Shown: positions 7,544-16,141 of the stretch, piece after piece
Numbering within the stretch: position 1 is the stretch's first letter
Layout: each line of letters starts with the position of its first letter
NCBI GenBank assembly: GCA_000169995.1
Contig: AAZW01000053.1
Coordinates: 1-34,584, forward strand
DNA length: 34,584 nt
DNA from: Vibrionales bacterium SWAT-3
GTDB lineage: Bacteria; Pseudomonadota; Gammaproteobacteria; Enterobacterales; Vibrionaceae
Direction: 5' to 3'
Program-made: the position numbers and the translations under genes
The notes under the pieces: generated by a model
Database searches by the model: none
The model's input: the letters and a program-made list of their open reading frames with translations, nothing else
What the model was told of the DNA's origin: nothing

Positions 7544-9802
7544 TCAGTCATCTTTTAGCATTTTTTTGATGTTGTCCTCATTCTGGTACGAGGATTGTAT
7601 TTTTATTAGCCCTTGATTAATCGCATGTTTACACGCTTCTCTTATGTTACCTGTTGCAAGGCTCGCAGCCGGTGCATTGTCGATGGCTTTGAGGTATACC
7701 CATTGGCTGCTGCGCTCTTTGAGACTTATCTCACGCGCTAGGTTTGTTGACATCAACAGCACATCTAATAGTTCTTGATCGTTTATCGCGGTGTATGCGC
7801 GTGGTAAGAATGGGTAGTCAGCGATACCCATGCGAACGGTACGATTGATATTACGTTCGGTCTCGAACTCATTCACCCAATCTTGAACCTTTCTGAACAT
7901 GGCTTCAGGCGATGAATCGCGATCTGAATTCGGTTCGATGTACAGCAGGTTGGCATCCGAGAAGTGGTAGACGCGAGATGGACCTTCCAGTTTCGATTTG
8001 AGGAACTCACCGAACGAATCTTCAAGCTCTAGACCTGCTTTATAGCCGTTCTGTGTGTACATATTGCGTAGGAAAGGCAAATCAATCATCACGAAGCGTA
8101 GACGGTCATTCAATGGCTCATGAATCAATTCACCCATCTGCCATTGTTCAAAGGTTTGGCTGGTTTGCTCTAAAGAGTTCGACAGTTTGGCGTTGAGCAT
8201 TCTTAGGTTCGGCAGTTTCGAACGCGAGTGCGTAAAGAGGTCGGTGCGCAGTGAATCCACCTCTTTGGCTAAGGTTTGAATAATGTAGCCTCGGCGTAAC
8301 ACAAAGAAGAATAACACAATGCTGAAGAGGAATAGTGCGAACGCGATCTTCTGGAACTTGCGATGTTCAAGTTTGTACTTTTCTAGCTCTTGCGCTTGAC
8401 CTGCATAGTGCAAGGTCTGCTCGGCAAACTCTTTCTGTTGGCGGAATGCATCTTCACCAACACGGTTGAGTTTTTGTTGCTCTAAAGAGACTAGGCTATT
8501 GTATTGCTTGAGGTTAGCGAGCGCCTGCTGCGGGCGACCGGCTTGTTCGTAACCCAAAGAGAGCAAGTAGTATGAGCGTTGTGATAAGCGCGAGTTCTCG
8601 ACTTGGCGTGAGATCTCAAGCGCGCGTGTTGCATGCTTGATCACATCTTCGCTCTCTTGCAGGTGGTAAGCCAGCCCAGCTGACAGCAGCGCAGCACGGC
8701 CTTCCAGTTTTGGTATATCGGTATACTCGAGCAGTTCAAGAGCACGAGTGAGGTACTGTTCTGCAAGAGGGTAATTATAAAGGCGCAGGTAAGTCGCTGA
8801 TAAACTTAAGCGAATATCGATAACTTGGTAGATATCTCGGTCAGTACTTTCGTGGTCTAATACATTGAAGAAATGCACTAGGGCAAGGTTGTATTTGCCT
8901 TGGTAGAAGTACACATCACCCATTTTCTTAAGCACTTGAGCTAATACTGGCGAATTTTCAAAGTTGTCATAGAAGTCAGCGGCTTGAGATAGGTGCTCTA
9001 GTGCTTTGTCTAACACTTGGCGCTCAAAGAACAGCTGTGCCAATAGACGGTTTACTTTCGCTAACCGTGCACTTAGGTTGCCTTCAACTGACTTCCAGTA
9101 GCCATATAGCAATTCAGATAGCGCGTGATTGTACTCTTTGTGGTTCAGGTAAAACTCACCGACTGCGATGTGGTAGTCGATGGATACTTTTTCTGAATAA
9201 CGTTGGTCGAGATAATTCTTGGCTTCTTGGTAGAACTTTTCCGCTTCATCTACCTTGTTGTCGTATGACGCAATGTCTGCTTTCAACATGATTAAGCGGT
9301 AGGTGATGCCTTCGGTTAAACGCAAGGTTTTGCTGACTGATTCTAGGTTCGCTTCGATAGTTTCCAGTTCGGCTTTGGCTTTGTCTGACTTTCTGTCATT
9401 GAGCCAAACTAAGCGAACTTTTAGTATCTCAAGATCCACCTTTAGGTAGTCGAGCTTGTAGGTTTTAGCGAGTTCAGAGGCTTTTTCGATGTGCTTGATC
9501 GCAATACGAATATTGCCAAGGTTGTACTCCGCTTTCGCTAAGATCTTGTAAGCATCAATACTGCTGTTTGGGGTACGAATCGAAGAGTCTGTCTCTTCGC
9601 GAGAAATCGCTGAAGGGCTTTTCTCGCGCTGATCAGAAAGGACACGCAGCGTCAGGTAGCTGTTGGCCATTTTTTTTGCTTGGCTTGGTTCTATCTCAAC
9701 CAAGTTATTGGCTTCGTTGAGTAGCGCCGAAGAATAGACCGACGCATTCACCGAGGTGCTCAAGCTTAAAATAAATAGGCTAACAACGTATAACCAACGC
9801 AT
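7544..9802 (-). CDS. Membrane TPR protein with a degenerate C-terminal GGDEF domain
   Basis: The 752-residue protein starts with a signal peptide (cleavage after SVNA, residue 20). A long periplasmic array of TPR-like helix pairs follows (about 35-440; for example YHIAVGEFYLNHKEYNHALSE and KMGDVYFYQGKYNLALVHFF). Then come a coiled segment, one transmembrane helix (about 484-502, FALFLFSIVLFFFVL) and a cytoplasmic domain (about 530-752). That last domain keeps the GGDEF layout (FVMIDLPFLRNMYTQNGYKAGLELE) but has VYHFSDANLLYI where a cyclase has RyGGDEF, so the metal and GTP residues are lost and catalysis is very unlikely. It may bind nucleotide or act as a protein partner. Ribosome site GGAC is 6 bases before ATG. 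It lies between queF and the soluble GGDEF gene on the same strand. Confidence 0.85.
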   Translation of the reverse strand: MRWLYVVSLFILSLSTSVNASVYSSALLNEANNLVEIEPSQAKKMANSYLTLRVLSDQREKSPSAISREETDSSIRTPNSSIDAYKILAKAEYNLGNIRIAIKHIEKASELAKTYKLDYLKVDLEILKVRLVWLNDRKSDKAKAELETIEANLESVSKTLRLTEGITYRLIMLKADIASYDNKVDEAEKFYQEAKNYLDQRYSEKVSIDYHIAVGEFYLNHKEYNHALSELLYGYWKSVEGNLSARLAKVNRLLAQLFFERQVLDKALEHLSQAADFYDNFENSPVLAQVLKKMGDVYFYQGKYNLALVHFFNVLDHESTDRDIYQVIDIRLSLSATYLRLYNYPLAEQYLTRALELLEYTDIPKLEGRAALLSAGLAYHLQESEDVIKHATRALEISRQVENSRLSQRSYYLLSLGYEQAGRPQQALANLKQYNSLVSLEQQKLNRVGEDAFRQQKEFAEQTLHYAGQAQELEKYKLEHRKFQKIAFALFLFSIVLFFFVLRRGYIIQTLAKEVDSLRTDLFTHSRSKLPNLRMLNAKLSNSLEQTSQTFEQWQMGELIHEPLNDRLRFVMIDLPFLRNMYTQNGYKAGLELEDSFGEFLKSKLEGPSRVYHFSDANLLYIEPNSDRDSSPEAMFRKVQDWVNEFETERNINRTVRMGIADYPFLPRAYTAINDQELLDVLLMSTNLAREISLKERSSQWVYLKAIDNAPAASLATGNIREACKHAINQGLIKIQSSYQNEDNIKKMLKDD

Positions 9803-9855
9803 TTCAGTGTCCTTTAAAGATTAGGTAGGTGCCAAATAAGTGTGTGGTTTGCCGA

Positions 9856-10701
9856 TTATTGGCGAGCCATGCGCTTATTGTGGCTTGGGCTATCTTGCTC
9901 TGTTGAACGGTATGGGTTGATATCCAGACCACCACGACGCGTGTAACGTGCAAACACAGTTAGCTTCGAAGGCGCGCAGTATTTCATGATATCAGTGAAG
10001 ATACGCTCAACACATTGTTCGTGGAATTCGTTGTGCTCACGGAAAGAAACTAAATAGCGCAGCAGGGCCTCACGGTCAATTTGCTTGCCTGAATATGCGA
10101 TCTCAACGCTGCCCCAATCTGGTTGATTAGTGATCAAACAGTTCGATTTTAATAGATGGCTGTGCAGTGTTTCTTCGACTTCTTGTTCGCCAGCAGCACC
10201 TTCAAGCAGTGATGCTTCGAAGTCGTAGCTAGTGATTTGGATATCTTGGTTATCGATACATTCACCTTCCATCGTTACGATAGGTTGGTTGGTGTAGTCA
10301 GTGACCGAATTAACATTCACGATCACTGTTTCGCCCGCACATGCCGACAGATCTTGAGTTAAGCGTTCAGTCACTTGTTCCCAGTTTTCGAATTGAGTCT
10401 GGTTGTAGCTGTTTAGATATAGCTTGAAAGATTTTGATTCAATTAAATTTGGGCTCGTTGCTGGGATGAAAACTTCACCCACCGCCACTTGTGGGAGGCC
10501 ATTTTTGTTCAGCCACGAAAGCTCGTACATGGTCCAAATATCATGACCAACAAAAGGCAACTCGCCGTTTAGCGCGAGATCGTCACGATTCAGGCTACGC
10601 GGTACCGGTTGCAACAAACTTGCATCGTATTGGTTAGAGTACTCAGTTTTTTGGCCCAGCGTTAAGCCCGCCAGTTCTTTTGCGTCAGAATATTTGCTCA
10701 T
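9856..10701 (-). CDS. queF: NADPH-dependent 7-cyano-7-deazaguanine reductase QueF
   Basis: The 281-residue protein is the long, two-fold-type QueF of proteobacteria (E. coli 282). It reduces preQ0 nitrile to preQ1 amine with NADPH, the step before insertion into tRNA during queuosine synthesis. The QueF signature ESKSFKLYLNSYN (NADPH-binding) is in the N-terminal half. The catalytic cysteine is Cys188 in LKSNCLITNQPDWGS, with the conserved aspartate in QPDWG. The C-terminal FHEQCVERIFTDI and YTRRGGLDINPYRS segments are typical. The gene is divergent from syd, sharing a 143-bp intergenic region, and its ribosome site is weak. Confidence 0.96.
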   Translation of the reverse strand: MSKYSDAKELAGLTLGQKTEYSNQYDASLLQPVPRSLNRDDLALNGELPFVGHDIWTMYELSWLNKNGLPQVAVGEVFIPATSPNLIESKSFKLYLNSYNQTQFENWEQVTERLTQDLSACAGETVIVNVNSVTDYTNQPIVTMEGECIDNQDIQITSYDFEASLLEGAAGEQEVEETLHSHLLKSNCLITNQPDWGSVEIAYSGKQIDREALLRYLVSFREHNEFHEQCVERIFTDIMKYCAPSKLTVFARYTRRGGLDINPYRSTEQDSPSHNKRMARQ

Positions 10702-10844
10702 ACTTTCGTTTCAAATTCGATTAGAATGGGGTCGATTTTACTGAATCCCCTTTACCCTGTCATTACGTCATCGCTTATTAGACAAGCTTATTTGGCAAGG
10801 AAAGGCTCAGATTCTATTTATTATTATGTGTTTAGGAGATTTTC

Positions 10845-11390
10845 ATGACTCAACGTGCTCAAGACGCACTGGTTTCTTTTAGTCAGCGATACGTTGACGC
10901 GTGGCAACAGCAACACCAAAGCTTACCTCGCAATGAGGAGTTGGTGGACATCGTATCGCCATGCGTAGAAGAAAAGAGCGGTGACGCTGTGTTATGGAAA
11001 CACTACCCACGTGAGCAATTTGCTGATTTTACTAACGTAGAAACGGGCATTGAGCTAACACTGCATGAAGACATCAAAACCTTCTACGGTGCTCAATACA
11101 GCGCAGATATGAATGCGACATTTGACGGTAATGAGCTGACCCTTCTGCAAATTTGGAGTGATGAAGACTTCGAATGTCTACAAGAAAACATCTTAGGTCA
11201 CCTAGTGACTCAGCGTCGCTTAAAGCTGAAACCGACGGTTTTCATCGCAGCGACTGATGCAGAGCTGGATGTTATCTCTATCTGTAACTTAACTGGCAAC
11301 GTGATTTTAGAGCGCTTAGGCACCAAAAATCGTGATGTACTTGCTGAGACATTGGCTGAGTTTTTAGAAAAGTTACAACCAGCGGTATAA
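10845..11390 (+). CDS. syd: SecY-interacting protein Syd
   Basis: The 181-residue protein matches Syd in length and layout (E. coli 181). Syd is a small peripheral protein that binds SecY at the cytoplasmic face and is proposed to proof-read or destabilise badly assembled SecY complexes. Recognisable segments are the N-terminal ALVSFSQRYVDAWQQ, EKSGDAVLWKHYPRE, the acidic DVISICNLTGNVILERLG, and the C-terminal LAETLAEFLEKLQP. TTTAGGAGA, 7 bases before ATG, is a good ribosome site. The zinc-ribbon gene starts 4 bases after its stop codon, so the two are almost certainly co-transcribed. Confidence 0.94.
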   Translation: MTQRAQDALVSFSQRYVDAWQQQHQSLPRNEELVDIVSPCVEEKSGDAVLWKHYPREQFADFTNVETGIELTLHEDIKTFYGAQYSADMNATFDGNELTLLQIWSDEDFECLQENILGHLVTQRRLKLKPTVFIAATDAELDVISICNLTGNVILERLGTKNRDVLAETLAEFLEKLQPAV

Positions 11391-11394
11391 ATAG

Positions 11395-12171
11395 ATGTAC
11401 GTACTAGAACTTCAATTTGAGTGTTTTGATAACACAACGGTAAGCGCTGTCGATAAGGCGGTGAATGGCTTAATGGATGCACTGCGTTATAACGGACAAG
11501 TGCTCGGCCGTGAGTTTCCTATCGTGATGGGTGACGGTGAATTTTATGTTCGCGTTGTGTGCCCGGAGCAAGATAGCTTGCACCCGCGTAACCACTCAGA
11601 TTTCGTAAAAGTGTGCTTGGATCGTCTGTCTAATGCGAGCCTTCTTACTCCGAAAATGCGCTTGCTGGGTCGAGATTTGAACTCAGAAGAAGTGGCTGAA
11701 GATGAAGCGCCAAGTTGGCAAGTGCTGTACACCACCTTTGTGCATACCTGCTCACCGCTGCGCAGTGGTGATAGCTTGTTGCCGATCCCACTATACCGTA
11801 ATCCACCAACGTTTAATGGCGACCATAAAGCTGTGCTGAAATGGCAGACTGAATGGCAAGCCTGTGATGAAGTACAAATGGGTGGTGGTTGTCGAGCTGA
11901 ACACGCGACCTTGACGGAAATCAGCGATACCAAAAGCGTACTGTTCAAACGTGGTTGGGGCTTGAGAGGACGTATTGAATATCTGACTAAGATTCCTACT
12001 TACTACTACTTGTACCGTGTGGGTGGCATTAGTTTGAAAGACGAAAAAGAGCGCAAATGTCCGCAATGTGGTGGCGAATGGCTGCTAGATGCGCCGATCC
12101 ACGATATTTTCTATTTCAAGTGTGATGATTGCCGTCTGGTATCAAACATCTCTTGGGATCAGCTAAAGTAA
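11395..12171 (+). CDS. Zinc-ribbon protein of the DUF2310 family
   Basis: The 258-residue soluble protein of unknown function has a C-terminal zinc ribbon with two CxxC pairs: KCPQCGGEW and KCDDCRLVSNISW (about residues 221-250). The N-terminal two thirds (MYVLELQFECFDNTTVSAVDKAVNGLMDAL...) is characteristic of the Zn-ribbon DUF2310 family found in gamma-proteobacteria. The ATG lies 4 bases after syd with no clear Shine-Dalgarno, which suggests translational coupling. No catalytic motif is visible; the ribbon could bind RNA, DNA or protein. The assignment is to a family, not to a function. Confidence 0.85.
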   Translation: MYVLELQFECFDNTTVSAVDKAVNGLMDALRYNGQVLGREFPIVMGDGEFYVRVVCPEQDSLHPRNHSDFVKVCLDRLSNASLLTPKMRLLGRDLNSEEVAEDEAPSWQVLYTTFVHTCSPLRSGDSLLPIPLYRNPPTFNGDHKAVLKWQTEWQACDEVQMGGGCRAEHATLTEISDTKSVLFKRGWGLRGRIEYLTKIPTYYYLYRVGGISLKDEKERKCPQCGGEWLLDAPIHDIFYFKCDDCRLVSNISWDQLK

Positions 12172-12221
12172 CGACGGTGTTCTTAGCACGATAGGCTCAT
12201 GAGTGAGCTTCGAGTGATCGA

Positions 12222-12252
12222 AAAAGGGGCTGACATAATGTCAGCCCCTTTT
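12222..12252 (+). terminator. Bidirectional terminator between the zinc-ribbon gene and metQ
   Basis: GGGGCTGACA-taa-TGTCAGCCCC is a perfect 10-bp stem flanked by AAAAA and TTTT. It sits between convergent transcripts: syd with the zinc-ribbon gene, and metNIQ. Confidence 0.92.
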
Positions 12253-12282
12253 GGTATCTATAGGGTAGTGAAGTGAGGTAGA

Positions 12283-13092
12283 TTACCAGCCTTTAACTAC
12301 GCCACCTTGGAAGATGTCAGATGCCGCGTTGTACACTTCTTCAGTTTGGTAAGCTTTAACGAAGTTTTGTACGTTTTCAGCGTTTAGGTTCTCTTCACGA
12401 GACACAATTAGGTTCACGTATGGAGACTCTTTGTCTTCAACGAATACGCCATCTTTTTGTGGAGTCAGGTTGATAGAGCTCGCGTAAGTTGTGTTGATGA
12501 TAGAAAGCGCTACGTCATCAAGAGAACGTGGAAGTTGTGCTGCATCTAACTCAACAATCGTTAGGTTTTTCGGGTTCTTAACGATGTCACGAACTGTTGC
12601 AAGAAGACCTGCACCTTCACGAAGCTCAAGTAGACCTTGTTGCTCAAGAAGCAGTAGAGAACGACCTAGGTTTGTCGGATCGTTTGGTACAGCGATGCGC
12701 GCGCCATCTTGGATTTCGTCTACCGATTTCACTTCTTTCGAGTAACCCGCAATTGGGTAAACAAACGTGTTACCAGCGATTGTCAGTTTGTAACCACGGT
12801 CAGCTACTTGCTGATCTAGGTACGGTGCGTGTTGGAATGCGTTAATGTCGATAGAACCGTCATCTAGTGCTGCGTTTGGTGTTACGTAATCAGTAAAAGT
12901 AACCAGTTCAACATCTAGGCCGTACTTCTCTTTCGCTACTTTAGCTGCAACTTCTGCAACCTGAGCTTCAGCACCTGCCATTACGCCTACTTTTACTTTA
13001 GACGTATCAACTTCTTTATCACCACAACCTGCTAGAACTAGCGCTGAAGCTGCCGCTGCGATAGTTAGTAAACCTTTAAGGCTAAATTTCAT
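12283..13092 (-). CDS. metQ: Methionine-binding lipoprotein MetQ
   Basis: The 269-residue lipoprotein is the substrate-binding component of the MetNIQ ABC importer for D- and L-methionine. A signal sequence ends in the lipobox LAGC, with Cys23 lipidated. The mature part has the NlpA/MetQ hallmarks: KVGVMAGAEAQVAEVAAKVAKEKYGLDVELVTFTDY, then NAALDDGSIDINAFQHAPYL, and PNDPTNLGRSLLLLEQQGL. Aspartate after the lipidation site is absent (CGDKE). It is the last gene of metN-metI-metQ, 81 bp after metI, with a GGAGA ribosome site 8 bases before ATG. Confidence 0.95.
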   Translation of the reverse strand: MKFSLKGLLTIAAAASALVLAGCGDKEVDTSKVKVGVMAGAEAQVAEVAAKVAKEKYGLDVELVTFTDYVTPNAALDDGSIDINAFQHAPYLDQQVADRGYKLTIAGNTFVYPIAGYSKEVKSVDEIQDGARIAVPNDPTNLGRSLLLLEQQGLLELREGAGLLATVRDIVKNPKNLTIVELDAAQLPRSLDDVALSIINTTYASSINLTPQKDGVFVEDKESPYVNLIVSREENLNAENVQNFVKAYQTEEVYNAASDIFQGGVVKGW

Positions 13093-13173
13093 AATAATCT
13101 CCTTTTAATAAATCTATTTAATTTGGTTCAGACGACTCTGTTCTTAGATTGTTTGCGTGCAAACGCTGTGTCT

Positions 13174-13857
13174 TTATCTGTGGTCAACGCGGCGAACTAA
13201 TGAATCACCGATCGATTGAATAATTTGTACAAGCACAATCAACATCACTACAGTCACAGCCATGATGGTCACATCGTAACGGTGGAATCCGTAACGAATA
13301 GCCACATCGCCTAGGCCGCCACCGCCAACCGTACCTGCCATTGCTGAGTAGCTCACTAGGGTAACGAGTGTGATGGTTACTGAGTTGATAATAGTCGGTA
13401 GTGCTTCAGGAAGCAGAACTTTGCTAATGATTTGTGTTGGTGTCGCGCCCATTGATTGCGCTGCTTCTACTAGACCTGTTGGTACTTCAAGCAGTGCACT
13501 TTCGATAAGACGAGCAACAAATGGGATTGCGCCAATAGTCAGTGGAACAATTGCCGCTGTTGTGCCGATAAAGGTACCAATCAGCATTTTAGTCAGTGGG
13601 ATAATCGCAACCATTAATACCAAGAAGGGTACTGAACGGCCGACGTTGACTACCGCACCAAGAATTTGGTTAAGCTTAGTGTTTTCTAGCAAGCCGCCTT
13701 TTTTTGTGGTGTGTAGAATCACGCCTAGGGGAATACCGACAGCAAAGCCAACAATGCCAGCCACAGCAACCATGTAAAGTGTTTCGCCAGTTGCTTCTAA
13801 TAGAAGGTTACCGTTAAGGCTGATCCAGTCAGCAATCTCGTTGAAACTAAAGGACAT
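13174..13857 (-). CDS. metI: Methionine ABC transporter permease MetI
   Basis: This inner-membrane permease has about five transmembrane helices (227 residues from the ATG chosen here). The EAA loop that docks the ATPase is VEAAQSMGATPTQIISKVLLPEALPTI, typical of MetI. I chose the ATG at 13857 rather than an in-frame TTG two codons earlier (13863). AGAGGT lies 8 bases before the ATG, and the start MSFSFNEIADWI fits the family. The gene overlaps the end of metN by 11 bases, so translation is probably coupled. Confidence 0.94.
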   Translation of the reverse strand: MSFSFNEIADWISLNGNLLLEATGETLYMVAVAGIVGFAVGIPLGVILHTTKKGGLLENTKLNQILGAVVNVGRSVPFLVLMVAIIPLTKMLIGTFIGTTAAIVPLTIGAIPFVARLIESALLEVPTGLVEAAQSMGATPTQIISKVLLPEALPTIINSVTITLVTLVSYSAMAGTVGGGGLGDVAIRYGFHRYDVTIMAVTVVMLIVLVQIIQSIGDSLVRRVDHR

Positions 13858-14881
13858 AACCAAGCACCTCTACTTTTACATTGTTATCGCGTAGGAATTG
13901 GATAGCAGCATTATCATCTGCTTCGTTGCCGAACAGTTCAGCCACCATCATGCCGAACTTCACGCCGCCAGCGTAATCAAGGTCAGAACTTAGAATGCTG
14001 ACATCGATATTAAATTTACGAGCGATTTGCGTCATTAGTGGAGCATCAACGGTTGCACCTGTGAATTCAAGGCGTACCAGAGGGTAACTGCCATCGACTC
14101 GAGTTTCTTGCAAGCGTGCTTGGTAATCTTCAGGGATCGTTAGATCTAAGGTTGAACGAATAAATTGATGCGCTAACTCAGTCTTAGGATGCGCAAAGAT
14201 ATCGCCAACCGTGCCTTTCTCTACCAATTCACCACCACCGATGATCGCCACTTCGTGACAGATACTCTTAACCACATCCATTTCATGCGTAATAAGCAGG
14301 ATAGTAATGTGTAGCTTACGGTTGATTTCACGCAGCAGTTCAAGAATCGATTGAGTGGTTGCAGGATCCAGAGCGCTGGTCGCTTCATCACACAACAGTA
14401 CTTTCGGGTCTGATGCCAGTGCACGAGCAATCGCGACACGCTGCTTTTGACCGCCACTTAGGTTTGCAGGGTAAGTATCACGCTTGTCTGCAAGACCAAC
14501 CAGTTCAAGGAGCTCACTGACTTTCGCTTCGATAACCGCTTTATCTTTACCTGCTAGTTCTAGAGGCAGTGCTACATTGTTAAATACAGTACGAGAAGAC
14601 AGCAGGTTGAAGTGCTGGAAAATCATGCCGATGTTACGGCGTGCTTCGCTAAGTTCTGATTTGCTGAGCTTTGTTAGGTCGATACCATCAACAATCACTT
14701 CACCTGAAGTTGGGGCTTCCAACATGTTTACACAGCGGATTAGGGTACTTTTGCCTGCACCTGAAGAGCCGATGACTCCAAAGATTTGACCTTGAGGAAT
14801 GTGGAGGTTGATATCAATTAAGGCATTGATTTCTTTAGTGCCTTGATAAAAAACCTTATTGACTTGATTCACTTTAATCAT
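13847..14881 (-). CDS. metN: Methionine ABC transporter ATPase MetN
   Basis: The 344-residue ATPase powers methionine import. It shows Walker A (GSSGAGKST, 38-46), a Q-loop in GMIFQHFNLL, the signature LSGGQKQR, Walker B (VLLCDEATSALD) and the switch histidine in LLITHEMDVV. The C-terminal about 80 residues form the NIL regulatory domain (VDGSYPLVRLEFTGATVDAPLMTQIARKFNIDVSIL), which binds methionine and inhibits transport when the pool is high. It is the first gene of metNIQ. A sigma-70 promoter and a MetJ operator lie 61-122 bp upstream. Confidence 0.96.
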   Translation of the reverse strand: MIKVNQVNKVFYQGTKEINALIDINLHIPQGQIFGVIGSSGAGKSTLIRCVNMLEAPTSGEVIVDGIDLTKLSKSELSEARRNIGMIFQHFNLLSSRTVFNNVALPLELAGKDKAVIEAKVSELLELVGLADKRDTYPANLSGGQKQRVAIARALASDPKVLLCDEATSALDPATTQSILELLREINRKLHITILLITHEMDVVKSICHEVAIIGGGELVEKGTVGDIFAHPKTELAHQFIRSTLDLTIPEDYQARLQETRVDGSYPLVRLEFTGATVDAPLMTQIARKFNIDVSILSSDLDYAGGVKFGMMVAELFGNEADDNAAIQFLRDNNVKVEVLGYVL

Positions 14882-14941
14882 AGAGAAACCCGTGCAGGTA
14901 GAACAGAATAATATGTCGATAGCTCGCTCGATTTACAGATG

Positions 14942-14970
14942 ATGCTATGGTGTTCCGTGATCTAAGTCAA
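14942..14970 (-). promoter_or_regulatory. Sigma-70 promoter of metNIQ
   Basis: On the minus strand, -35 TTGACT (14970-14965), a 17-bp spacer and -10 TAGCAT (14947-14942) form a good promoter. Transcription should start near 14935, giving a leader of about 54 nt before metN. Confidence 0.75.
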
Positions 14971-14971
14971 T

Positions 14972-15003
14972 AGATATTTTTACGTCTAGACGGCTAAACG
15001 TCG
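14972..15003. promoter_or_regulatory. MetJ operator: tandem met boxes
   Basis: Four contiguous 8-bp units resemble the met box AGACGTCT: AGATATTT (5/8), TTACGTCT (6/8), AGACGGCT (7/8) and AAACGTCG (6/8). MetJ with S-adenosylmethionine binds cooperatively to such tandem boxes. The array abuts the -35 of the metN promoter and lies in the intergenic region shared with gmhB. Repression of metNIQ is the expected role, inferred from known MetJ biology. Confidence 0.82.
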
Positions 15004-15088
15004 ATTGTATTGCTGAGATGGAAACAAATCGTTAACGAACGCAAAACTAAATAGATAGTGATGAAGCAAATAAAGCGTGTAATAATTA

Positions 15089-15673
15089 ATGATTAATAGA
15101 GAGTTGATAGAGAACAAAATTTTGTCTAAACCTGCTGTTTTTTTAGATCGTGATGGTGTGATTAACGTTGATCACGGCTACGTACATGATGAGCATGATT
15201 TTGAATACATCGATGGTGTGTTTGAAGCGGCGAAAGCGTTTAAAGATATGGGTTATTTATTGGTGCTTGTGACGAACCAGTCTGGTATTGCTCGTGGCAT
15301 GTTTAGTGAAGACCGTTTTCTCTCTTTAACGCAGTGGATGGATTGGAACTTTGTCGATAATGGCGTTGAGCTAGATGGCATTTATTACTGCCCTCACCAC
15401 GCTGAGCACGGTATTGGTGACTACAAACAAGATTGTGATTGTCGTAAGCCAAAGCCTGGCATGTTCATTTCTGCGCGTGACTTTCTAAAGATTGATATGG
15501 CTAACTCTGTGATGATCGGCGATAAAGCTGAAGACATGATGGCTGCAGAAGCGGCAGGTGTTGGCACTAAGGTATTGGTAAGAACCGGTAAACCAATCAC
15601 TGAAAAGGGTGAAGCCTTGGCAAGTGTTGTCCTTGATAGCATTGCGGATGTGCCTGCTTTCCTAAAAGGCTAA
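15089..15673 (+). CDS. gmhB: D-glycero-beta-D-manno-heptose-1,7-bisphosphate 7-phosphatase GmhB
   Basis: The 194-residue HAD-family phosphatase removes the 7-phosphate from heptose bisphosphate in ADP-heptose synthesis for the lipopolysaccharide inner core. It shows the nucleophile motif FLDRDGVIN, VTNQSGIARG, the zinc-site cluster CPHHAEHGIGDYKQDCDCRKPKPGM (Cys/His ligands), and the metal-binding GDKAEDMMAA. The ATG at 15089 adds 11 residues before the conserved KPAVFLDRDG start and has no clear ribosome site. The in-frame TTG at 15122 would give a start closer to the E. coli protein, so the start is uncertain. It is divergent from metN, as in E. coli. Confidence 0.94.
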   Translation: MINRELIENKILSKPAVFLDRDGVINVDHGYVHDEHDFEYIDGVFEAAKAFKDMGYLLVLVTNQSGIARGMFSEDRFLSLTQWMDWNFVDNGVELDGIYYCPHHAEHGIGDYKQDCDCRKPKPGMFISARDFLKIDMANSVMIGDKAEDMMAAEAAGVGTKVLVRTGKPITEKGEALASVVLDSIADVPAFLKG

Positions 15674-15716
15674 GGCATTTCACTACCTTCAACGGTATAA
15701 AGATGAGGAACGAAGT

Positions 15717-16052
15717 ATGAAAGCTATGTTAGTAGCATCTCTATGTACGGTAGCATTAATGGGTTGCTCTAAATCAGCAGCGCCTGACAGTGCTACATCG
15801 GACAATCAATTCGTGACTTATCAATGTGAGTCTGACGTTTCATTTGAAGTGGCTTACCTTGATAATGAAAAAGCGGTATTACGTTTACCTGAAAATGAAT
15901 ACCGCCTGACTCAAGTAGCGGCTGGTTCTGGAACCAAGTACATCTTAGATGATGGTACTGGAGAGTTAATCAACAGCGTTACTTTACGTACCAAAGGTGA
16001 TAACGCACGCCTAGAACTTGGTCGTGTGGTGTATCGAAACTGCAGCAAGTAA
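15717..16052 (+). CDS. MliC-family lipoprotein, predicted c-type lysozyme inhibitor
   Basis: The 111-residue lipoprotein has lipobox LMGC (Cys17). The mature part fits the MliC fold: YQCESDVSFEVAYLDNEKAVLRLPENEYRLTQVAAGSGTKYILDDGTGEL..., with a cysteine near each end that could form a disulphide. MliC proteins protect the cell wall by inserting a Ser/Lys-containing loop into the active site of c-type lysozyme. The loop AAGSGTKYI resembles the usual SASGxKY motif. It lies 43 bp after gmhB with a GAGGA ribosome site, probably the same transcript. Family fit is good; inhibitor activity is inferred. Confidence 0.8.
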   Translation: MKAMLVASLCTVALMGCSKSAAPDSATSDNQFVTYQCESDVSFEVAYLDNEKAVLRLPENEYRLTQVAAGSGTKYILDDGTGELINSVTLRTKGDNARLELGRVVYRNCSK

Positions 16053-16086
16053 GCCATCTTTAATCGCTAAGATTTACAAACAGTTA

Positions 16087-16125
16087 AGTGAGGGGAACTG
16101 CCCTCACTGCTTCTTTTCCTTCCTT
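16087..16125 (+). terminator. Probable terminator after the MliC-type gene
   Basis: AGTGAGGG-gaactg-CCCTCACT is a perfect 8-bp stem followed by an interrupted pyrimidine tract (GCTTCTTTTCC). It separates gmhB and the MliC gene from treR, though the imperfect T-tract may allow some read-through. Confidence 0.6.
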
Positions 16126-16141
16126 TGACGTTAGACTTTTT

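Noticed and set aside
16088..16141. N-terminal extension of TreR from a GTG at 16088
   Set aside because: It would translate a terminator-like hairpin and lengthen the protein beyond the family; the ATG at 16142 gives the usual TreR start.
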